A DNA stretch of 28,279 nucleotides, from positions 1 to 28,279 of the forward strand of contig JACKBV010000042.1 in the NCBI GenBank assembly GCA_020634315.1, in the 5' to 3' direction. Shown piece by piece: positions 15,480 through 21,857 of this stretch (positions are counted from its first letter, which is position 1; every line of letters begins with the position of its first letter). The translations under genes were made by a program, and so were the position numbers. The notes under the pieces were generated by a model that had not been told where the DNA came from, searched no databases, and was given only the letters and a program-made list of their open reading frames with translations. Origin of the DNA: Ardenticatenaceae bacterium (GTDB taxonomy: Bacteria > Chloroflexota > Anaerolineae > Promineifilales > Promineifilaceae).

Positions 15480-16112
15480 GTGAACCCTGCACAAAAGCTG
15501 GCTTTATGGGCTGACAAACTGCGCGACATCTCTGCGATGGGATTACATTTTGTCCGCAACCGCTATGATGAAGACAACTACAAGAACATCCAAACCATTG
15601 CAATGGAAATGTTAGCGCTGGCGACAAATGGCGCTCTGGCGGATATGGAACCCCTGCGTGCTCCGGTTTTCGCCCGACCAACCCCGATGACGGTGGGCGA
15701 TGGGGCTGTGATTGACGAGAACGGCCGTATCTTGCTCATCCAACGCGCCGACAATGGCAAATGGGCCTTGCCCGGCGGCGCACTGGAAGTGGGGGAGACT
15801 CCGGCAGCCGGTGTGGTGCGCGAAATTTTGGAGGAAACGGCCGTTGCCGCAGCACCCGTAGCCCTGATTGGCATTCACGATTCGCGCTTATGTGGCTCCC
15901 AAACTCGCCACCATCTTTATCACATACTCTTTCTCTGTCGCCCCGTACAGGTGGGCAATCCGCGAACAGCTTCCCACGCGGAAGAAGTCCTGGCAGTAGA
16001 TTGGTTTAGCGCCGATGAACTCCCCAACAACCTGGACGAAGGACACAAAACACGCATCCCCGAAGCGTTTCGCGTCTGGCGCGGCGATCTCTGCGCCTAC
16101 TTCGATGCATAA
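15480..16112 (+). CDS. Nudix hydrolase with N-terminal Nudix-associated domain
   Basis: Hydrolase of nucleoside diphosphates linked to a moiety X, most likely ADP-ribose- or NDP-sugar-like substrates, 210 aa. The first ~45 residues (KLALWADKLRDISAMGLHF..NRYDEDNYKNIQTIAMEML) match the helical domain that precedes many YjhB-like Nudix enzymes. The Nudix box follows GKWALPGG and reads G-x5-E-x7-R-E-I-L-E-E-T-A-V: all metal-binding residues (REILEE) are present, but the conserved Gly of EExG is Ala. That Ala is encoded by an AACGGCCGTT palindrome at 15836. GTG 15480 has GGAGG exactly 5 nt before it and is preferred; ATG 15468 in the same frame adds four residues, and its only ribosome-binding site lies within a hairpin. 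It is a lone gene between minus-strand neighbours. Confidence 0.93.
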   Translation: MNPAQKLALWADKLRDISAMGLHFVRNRYDEDNYKNIQTIAMEMLALATNGALADMEPLRAPVFARPTPMTVGDGAVIDENGRILLIQRADNGKWALPGGALEVGETPAAGVVREILEETAVAAAPVALIGIHDSRLCGSQTRHHLYHILFLCRPVQVGNPRTASHAEEVLAVDWFSADELPNNLDEGHKTRIPEAFRVWRGDLCAYFDA

Positions 16113-16153
16113 GCGCAAGCCGCCATCCGTGAACCGCCAAAATCGGCTACGGA

Positions 16154-18007
16154 CTACGGCGCATTCATCGCGCAGCGGAATCCCAAATTGGCCCGTGACA
16201 CAGTTGGGTCAAACGAAGTGCGCACCGTCACATTGATCTCATCGGCCGTAGACAACCAGGAGCCGCCGCGAATTACCTTGAACTCACCCTCCAGCGGGCC
16301 AAGCGGGTTTGTCTCGGTCGCATTTTCGTAATAGCGAAAGTCATACCAATCGGCAACCCATTCCATGACGTTGCCAGACATATCGTAGAGGCCAATGGGG
16401 GAACGGCCGTCTGGATAACTCCCCACCGGCGCTGTATCTTGATACCCGTCATCATACGCCGTGTCGCGCTGCCCCAGCGAACAATTGGTATCGCAATAAT
16501 TGAGGCGCTGCCCGTTAAAGGCATCGCCCCAGGGATAACGCAGCTTTATACCCTGCACGGGGTCAAAACCGTCCGCCTTTTCCCATTCCGCTTCTGACGG
16601 CAAACGCGCATCACGCCAGCGACAAAACGCGTCGGCATCATACCAATTGACAAAAATAACCGGATAATTATCGAATCGGCTGTCGCCGTAATAGGCAGAA
16701 TAATAGGTCGCACTGCTGCGATCCGGCGGATCGCACACGCCAGCCGTCACACATTGCGCGTATTGGGCGTTGGTCACTTCTGTTTCGTCGATGAAGTAAG
16801 CATCTAGAAAAATGACATGTGATGGCTTTTCATCTGCATCTTCCGCATCGTCATTGCCCATGCGGAACGGGCCAGCGGGCATGAAAATCATGCGTGCATC
16901 GGTGCGACTGATGAAGGGTGCGGGCGTGGGCGTCGGTGATTCTGTGGGCGGCAGTGTGGGCGTGGGCGTCGGTGCCAACTGCGTGGCCGCGGCAATAACC
17001 GCAGAAACAAAGGTTGCGGTGGCCTCGGCTTCGTCGATAGCGAGATTCGGCCGTTCCAGGTTGATAAAGATAAAAGCGGCCATGCCCAGCAAAATGAACA
17101 GCAGCACCGCCGCCAATCCCATGATGGTGCGCCGTTCCATTTGTTTGCGGGTTGCGGCGGGCAAGCGGGGCGGCGGGGCTATGCGCACGGTGTCGGGCAC
17201 GCGTCGCTGTTCATCTTGGGCGAGGGCTGGATGGCCGGACGGCCGTTGCAGCGCCCGCGCAAAATCAGCCACCTCTTCGTAGCGAGTATCTGGGCGCAGC
17301 GACATGGCGCGTGCGGCTACCAATGAAAGATATGGCTCGACATCGGGGTTCACTTCGCGTGCCGGTTTCAACTCGTCCAGGCCGCTTTCGCGTCCCAACG
17401 CTTTGGGCGGCACCTGCCCGGTGAGCAAGGTGTAAAGGGTTGCGCCCAGGCTGTAAATATCGGCCGTTTCGGTAACGGCCGTTTGTGCTTGTTGCTCCGG
17501 TGCGCCATACCCGTCAGCATGGGGGCGGATGCCCAAACCGGGCAATCCCGTATCAACCAAAAACAGGTCGCCCGTGGGCGTGATGCGGATATTGGCCGGT
17601 TTCACGTCGAGATGCAGCTGTTTCTTTTCGTGCAGATAGGTTAACGGCCGTGCCACCGCTTGCAGCCAACCAACAATCAAATCCGACGGCAGCAGCCCAT
17701 ATTGCGCCATTAAACTTTGTAAATCCACGCCATCCACATAAGTTGTCACCAGATATTGCCCCACCTGCTCCAGAGCAAAATGGTCCAACACCTGCGGCAG
17801 CTGCGGATGACGCAGGTCACTGAGGCGACGTGCCTCGCTGCGAAAAAGACGCTGCGTTTCTACCGATGGGTCGAGATACTCTTTGATGACCACATCTTGC
17901 GCCGCCTTCACATCCCAGGCACGATACGTAACACCATACCGCCCGACTGCCAAAAGGCAGACGATGCGATAACGTTGATTCAGGAGTTCACCCGGTAATA
18001 AAGGCAT
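16154..18007 (-). CDS. Membrane Ser/Thr protein kinase fused to an FGE-like (sulfatase-modifying-factor) domain
   Basis: Receptor-like kinase, 617 aa. The cytoplasmic kinase domain (about residues 10-270) has lysine K42 (VVIKEY), catalytic loop H-L-D134-V-K136-P-A-N139 and GAPEQ (168-172). DFG is replaced by D152-T-G154 and the glycine loop lacks its first Gly (LAVGRYG), so it is probably active but divergent. One membrane helix (MGLAAVLLFILLGMAAFIFI, about 302-322) and a Pro/Thr linker (LAPTPTPTLPPTESPTPTP) lead to an outside FGE/SUMF1-fold domain (about 385-617: MVFMPAG-like FMPAGPFRMGND, LPSEAEWEKA, SGNVMEWVADWY, IRGGSWLS, LGFRC). The paired Cys of true formylglycine-generating enzymes is missing after RGGSW (LSTADEIN), so a binding or sensing role is more likely than sulfatase activation. 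ATG 18007 lies 7 nt after TATAAT. Confidence 0.92.
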   Translation of the reverse strand: MPLLPGELLNQRYRIVCLLAVGRYGVTYRAWDVKAAQDVVIKEYLDPSVETQRLFRSEARRLSDLRHPQLPQVLDHFALEQVGQYLVTTYVDGVDLQSLMAQYGLLPSDLIVGWLQAVARPLTYLHEKKQLHLDVKPANIRITPTGDLFLVDTGLPGLGIRPHADGYGAPEQQAQTAVTETADIYSLGATLYTLLTGQVPPKALGRESGLDELKPAREVNPDVEPYLSLVAARAMSLRPDTRYEEVADFARALQRPSGHPALAQDEQRRVPDTVRIAPPPRLPAATRKQMERRTIMGLAAVLLFILLGMAAFIFINLERPNLAIDEAEATATFVSAVIAAATQLAPTPTPTLPPTESPTPTPAPFISRTDARMIFMPAGPFRMGNDDAEDADEKPSHVIFLDAYFIDETEVTNAQYAQCVTAGVCDPPDRSSATYYSAYYGDSRFDNYPVIFVNWYDADAFCRWRDARLPSEAEWEKADGFDPVQGIKLRYPWGDAFNGQRLNYCDTNCSLGQRDTAYDDGYQDTAPVGSYPDGRSPIGLYDMSGNVMEWVADWYDFRYYENATETNPLGPLEGEFKVIRGGSWLSTADEINVTVRTSFDPTVSRANLGFRCAMNAP

Positions 18008-18014
18008 AGTGCAA

Positions 18015-18020
18015 ATTATA
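18015..18020 (-). promoter_or_regulatory. -10 box for leaderless kinase mRNA
   Basis: Minus-strand TATAAT (perfect) lies exactly 7 nt before ATG 18007, as in the amidase and transporter promoters. No convincing -35 or Shine-Dalgarno is seen. It lets the kinase be expressed apart from the antiporter, 49 nt upstream. Confidence 0.5.
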
Positions 18021-18056
18021 ACAAGCAACGGCACGGTTAACTGAACATTTAACCGC

Positions 18057-19988
18057 CTATAACATACCAAAGCGCAGCGCGACATCCTCTAAGCTTTGTT
18101 GTGAGCCAACCAGTGTCACCTTGTCGCCCACTTTAAGCTGTGTGTACCCATGCGAGATGATCGTCTGACCGTCGCGGTTTACCGACAAAACCAGCGTATC
18201 CAGCGGCAGCCGCAAATCACGCAGCGCAATCCCTTCCAGGTTGGGATCATAAACCTCTATATCCACCATGCTTTGTGTGTCATCCATCCCCAACAGCAGC
18301 GAAGCGGCCGTTGGCGAGCGCACAAACTGCTCTAACAACGAAACAATAGCGGTTCCCGGTTCAACAATTAAAGCGCCCAATTCGTAAAAGCGGTCAAAGT
18401 AGGCGCGATCTTGCAAACGCACCACGACTGTTTCAACGCCAAAATGCTCATACAACAGTTCACATACCCGATAATTCTCATCATCAGACAACATCAAGAC
18501 AACGGCATCGGCCTGCTCCAGCCCCAAATGGCGCAGCGAGGGCAGCGACAAATCGGGCACGGCGTTAATGGCCGGAGTCGTATCCACAGTCGTCGGCAAA
18601 TATTCCGCATCGAGGCAAGCAATTTGCACCTGCCAATGATGCGCACGTAACTGCTGCCCCAAAGCCAGGGCTTGCCCTTCCAGGCCAAAAATGATCACGT
18701 CGCGCATGCCATCAAACTCGGAGCGGGGCGCACGTGTGTGCGCTTCGCCGACACGATGAATGGCCCATTTAAAGAAGGGTGGCCCGATAATCTGGCTGAG
18801 GACGATAACGGCAATGATGAGGGTGGCAAATTCATCACCCCAACCGGGGAATTCGACGGCAACTTCTTTTGCCAACCCTAAGCCGACGCCAGCCTGGGTC
18901 ACGTAAGCCATCCAACTTAAGCGGCTGTGGGCGACATCATCGCCAGCAGCCATTCCGCCGGCAAATGACCCGGCAAAGATGCCAAACAGGCGCACGGCAA
19001 ACAAAATGAGTGCGATGAACAACGAGCCGACTAATATGTCTAAGGCGAGGGAAGCGCCTGTGAGGGTGAAGAAGATGATGTAGATAATCGGGGCCATTTG
19101 GGCCAGGATGTGCAAAAATTCTGGGCGATGCTTGCTGTAGTTGGTGACGAAAAAGCCGCCAATCATGGCGATCAGCAGCGGTTCGAGCAAAAATTCAAAG
19201 GGCAGGTTGGCGTGGCTGTAATGGCGCACAAAGGTGGACAGGGCAAATACGCCATACCCCAGGAGTAAAATCAGGGCGGATTTGATGTACTGCCCGGCAG
19301 ATAAAGACAATACGAATTGCAACAATTTACCCAAAATGATACCGAAGACCAGCGAGGCGAACAGCTCAGATAGGACAAGAATTAAGAATACGTAGTTCAG
19401 AGCCAGGCTGGTAAACAAGGCGTCGGCGATTTCCACGCTAACGGCGAAGATGACGATGACGACGACGTCGGTGACCATGGTGACGCCAAGCGCGGTTTGG
19501 GTGAAGGAGCCTTTGGCACGCAGTTCGTTGACGATGGCGATGACGGAAGAAGGGGAACGGGCGAGCAAGATGGTTCCGGCAAGCAGGGAGGCGGCGATAC
19601 GGCCGTTTACCGGCATCTCGCGCATAAACGGAATCATCCCCGACAACAAAAACAAAGCCACACCGCCACAAACAGGAATGGCAATGGCATTGCCCACCGT
19701 CACCCAGGCGATGCTGCGCAGCCGACTGCGCAATTCCTCCAGGTAAATTTCACTACCGGCGGCAAACGCAATAAAAGCCAGGGAGACTTCATCGACAAAG
19801 AGGAGTTCTTTCAGTGACGCTTGTGAGATCAGGCCCAATACAAACGGGCCAACCAATATCCCGGCAAACAAAAAACCACTGATCAATGGCAATTTGAAGC
19901 GGGCAAAAAATCGGCCGATCTGCCCCGCGGCAACAGCCAACACCCCAAAACTCAGCAACACAACAGCTACATGCTGATAATTTTCCAT
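18057..19988 (-). CDS. CPA2 cation:proton antiporter with C-terminal RCK (TrkA-N/TrkA-C) domains
   Basis: Monovalent cation/H+ antiporter of the Kef/CPA2 type, 643 aa. The first ~400 residues hold about 12 membrane helices: LPLISGFLFAGILVGPF is the typical first conserved loop, and ARSPSSVIAIVNELRAKG with MVTDVVVIVIFAVSVEI marks the ion-binding core around the TD pair. The following TrkA-N domain starts RDVIIFGLEGQALALGQQL, a variant of GxGxxG with Glu in the second Gly position, so nucleotide binding may be altered. The TrkA-C domain (QSMVDIEVYDPNLEGIALRDLRLP..VGDKVTLVG) ends the protein. The likely role is K+ or Na+ homeostasis gated by a cytoplasmic ligand. It lies just upstream of the membrane kinase gene in the same direction. 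A weak purine stretch precedes ATG 19988. Confidence 0.93.
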   Translation of the reverse strand: MENYQHVAVVLLSFGVLAVAAGQIGRFFARFKLPLISGFLFAGILVGPFVLGLISQASLKELLFVDEVSLAFIAFAAGSEIYLEELRSRLRSIAWVTVGNAIAIPVCGGVALFLLSGMIPFMREMPVNGRIAASLLAGTILLARSPSSVIAIVNELRAKGSFTQTALGVTMVTDVVVIVIFAVSVEIADALFTSLALNYVFLILVLSELFASLVFGIILGKLLQFVLSLSAGQYIKSALILLLGYGVFALSTFVRHYSHANLPFEFLLEPLLIAMIGGFFVTNYSKHRPEFLHILAQMAPIIYIIFFTLTGASLALDILVGSLFIALILFAVRLFGIFAGSFAGGMAAGDDVAHSRLSWMAYVTQAGVGLGLAKEVAVEFPGWGDEFATLIIAVIVLSQIIGPPFFKWAIHRVGEAHTRAPRSEFDGMRDVIIFGLEGQALALGQQLRAHHWQVQIACLDAEYLPTTVDTTPAINAVPDLSLPSLRHLGLEQADAVVLMLSDDENYRVCELLYEHFGVETVVVRLQDRAYFDRFYELGALIVEPGTAIVSLLEQFVRSPTAASLLLGMDDTQSMVDIEVYDPNLEGIALRDLRLPLDTLVLSVNRDGQTIISHGYTQLKVGDKVTLVGSQQSLEDVALRFGML

Positions 19989-20008
19989 CGTTTCTTTTCC
20001 ACGGGGCG

Positions 20009-20037
20009 ATGATATGCGAAATACCCCTTGAAGGCAA
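20009..20037 (-). promoter_or_regulatory. Candidate promoter of the antiporter gene
   Basis: Minus-strand TTGCCT (20032-20037), 17-nt spacer and TATCAT (20009-20014), 20 nt before ATG 19988. Unlike the amidase and kinase promoters it leaves a short 5' leader. An AACGGCCGTT palindrome lies just upstream of the -35 (20045-20054). Confidence 0.45.
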
Positions 20038-20173
20038 TGCGAGAAACGGCCGTTAGCCCAATCTCAAGTTTCGCGCCGTACACTAAACGTATGGGAAGCC
20101 ACACCCGCCACATCATCTCCTTCATCCACCCCCGTCACCGCTAACGATTTCCCTACGCTGCTGCGCTACAGGC

Positions 20174-20202
20174 TTGACAGCTTGCCTGACACGTATTAAA
20201 TT
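20174..20202 (+). promoter_or_regulatory. Promoter of the exosortase operon, with palindrome at the start point
   Basis: A consensus -35 TTGACA (20174-20179) is followed after 17 nt by TAAATT (20197-20202). The palindrome TTATGCATAA (20204-20213) covers the expected transcription start and could be an operator. No sigma-54-type GG-N10-GC pair is seen, in contrast to some exosortase systems. Confidence 0.5.
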
Positions 20203-20244
20203 TTTATGCATAAGTAAATTAGGTAACTGGAGCAGCAAACAGAT

Positions 20245-21783
20245 ATGGCGGCAACAAACACAAAATCGGCGACCCCCAAAACGGAAACGGCCGTTCACAT
20301 TCCCCAACTAACAGCCAACATCCTCATCCTCGCTGCCTGGACATGGCTCTATTGGCCGCTTGCCGACTATCTGCAAACCATCTTCACCCGCGAAGATTTT
20401 CGCACCAACCAGATTCTCCTCATCGCCGTCGCCGCGCTCATCATCAGTCAAGTACGCAACAGCCACATACGCCCCCGCTTTGACGCGCCACCCCGCCTGG
20501 CTGCGCTGCCGCTGGCCCTGACCCTCGGCGGCTCCCTGGCTTACCTGGCTTGCGAGCGCTTCCTGGACGTGAACACCCTCTCGGCAACCCTGTTCGGCCT
20601 GGCAAGTTATGGCCTGCTTGGCCTCTGGCTGCAACCGGCACGCTGGCGTGCTGGCTTACCGGCGGCACTGCTGCTCATTGGCACATTGCCCTTTGGCGAA
20701 CACATGCAAACGTTTATCGGCTACCCGATGCGCATCGCCACCGCCGCCCTTGTGCGCGACGGGTTAGCGGCCAGCGGCGTTGGTTCCATCGGCATCGACA
20801 CCATCCTTGTCTTTGAAAATGGCATTTCGCAGGTGGACATTCCGTGCAGCGGCGTCAAAAGTTTATGGACAGGAGCCATGTTCCTCATTGCGGCCACCTG
20901 GATCGAACGACGACCCATCACCTGGCGCTGGTGGGGAACGGCCGTTCTCTTTGCCATCGCCCTCTTTCTTGCCAACCTCACCCGCGTCGCCATCCTCGTC
21001 ACCGTTGGCGCCTTCCTCGGCTGGAAACTGATCGCCGCAATGCTGCATGTGCCCCTGGGCGTTCTCGGCTTCATCGCCGCCTGCGCCTTCGCCCTCTGGC
21101 TGCTGCGCCAGCAAAAAGCAATCAACACCCCAACCGCCCCCTCCAGCCCCTCACGACTGGCAAGCAGGCAGCGGTTCTTCACCCCCGTCCTTCTCGCCAG
21201 CATCATTCTCATGGCCGCCATCTATACGCCTCGTCCCGTCAGCGGCCTCGACCAACCCGCGCCAACCTGGGCTTTCCCGGACACCCTAACCGTCACCCCC
21301 CTCCCCTTCAAACCCGACGAATACGACTGGCTCACCCGTGATGGGGCAGATTCTGCCAGCCGCTATCGCTTCACCTGGGAAGGAGTCAGCGGCTCGATGA
21401 TCTTGATCACCAGCCACACCTGGCGTGCGCACCACCGACCGGAGCGCTGCTTTGAAGTATATGGGCTGACATTAGAAGACAGCCGCACACATCTGGTTAG
21501 CGATCCGCTGGCAGAAAACGGCGATCCATTGATACCGGTGCGCTTTGTCACGCTGGGACAAGGCGATTGGCACGAAACCCTTTCCGCCACCTATTGGTTT
21601 CAATCGGCCGCACACACCACTGACGACTACGGCACGCGCATCTGGGCCGATCTTTCGCAGCGCGAAGAATGGGTATTGGTCTCGATTTTATTTGATGATG
21701 TCTATCAAGCAGACAATCCACAGTTGAATTCATTGTATCTGGCGCTGCATGAAGTCGTAGCAGCCAGTATTGGCAATCAGTGA
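20245..21783 (+). CDS. Exosortase with fused C-terminal EpsI-like domain (exosortase O-like)
   Basis: Membrane cysteine transpeptidase that recognises and cleaves PEP-CTERM signals, 512 aa. About eight membrane helices fill residues 25-290. The three expected catalytic residues are present: C201 in IPCSGVKSLWTG, R247 in NLTRVAIL and H268 in MLHVPLG. A last helix (FFTPVLLASIILMAAIYTP) leads to an outside EpsI-like domain (about 330-512) with the H..RPERCFEVYGL motif. From memory, this two-part layout beside one multi-pass PEP-CTERM protein resembles the exosortase O subgroup; I cannot verify the subtype here. Its stop overlaps a GTG in the next frame, but the downstream gene probably starts at 21858. 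ATG 20245 is the first start after the promoter; GGAG stands about 12 nt before it. Palindromes at 20286 and 20937 encode T-A-V. Confidence 0.9.
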   Translation: MAATNTKSATPKTETAVHIPQLTANILILAAWTWLYWPLADYLQTIFTREDFRTNQILLIAVAALIISQVRNSHIRPRFDAPPRLAALPLALTLGGSLAYLACERFLDVNTLSATLFGLASYGLLGLWLQPARWRAGLPAALLLIGTLPFGEHMQTFIGYPMRIATAALVRDGLAASGVGSIGIDTILVFENGISQVDIPCSGVKSLWTGAMFLIAATWIERRPITWRWWGTAVLFAIALFLANLTRVAILVTVGAFLGWKLIAAMLHVPLGVLGFIAACAFALWLLRQQKAINTPTAPSSPSRLASRQRFFTPVLLASIILMAAIYTPRPVSGLDQPAPTWAFPDTLTVTPLPFKPDEYDWLTRDGADSASRYRFTWEGVSGSMILITSHTWRAHHRPERCFEVYGLTLEDSRTHLVSDPLAENGDPLIPVRFVTLGQGDWHETLSATYWFQSAAHTTDDYGTRIWADLSQREEWVLVSILFDDVYQADNPQLNSLYLALHEVVAASIGNQ

Positions 21784-21857
21784 ATGGTGCCCGGCAAGCA
21801 GCCAATCGTTCGCCGCTTACCGACCCACAACCACCGATTACCGACATGGAGCATCTA

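Noticed and set aside
16154..17000. True formylglycine-generating enzyme activating a sulfatase
   Set aside because: The Cys pair expected after RGGSW is absent and no sulfatase gene is present.
20045..20244. tRNA or small RNA in the antiporter-exosortase gap
   Set aside because: No cloverleaf or TTCGA arm is visible; the sequence holds two promoters and one iterated palindrome only.
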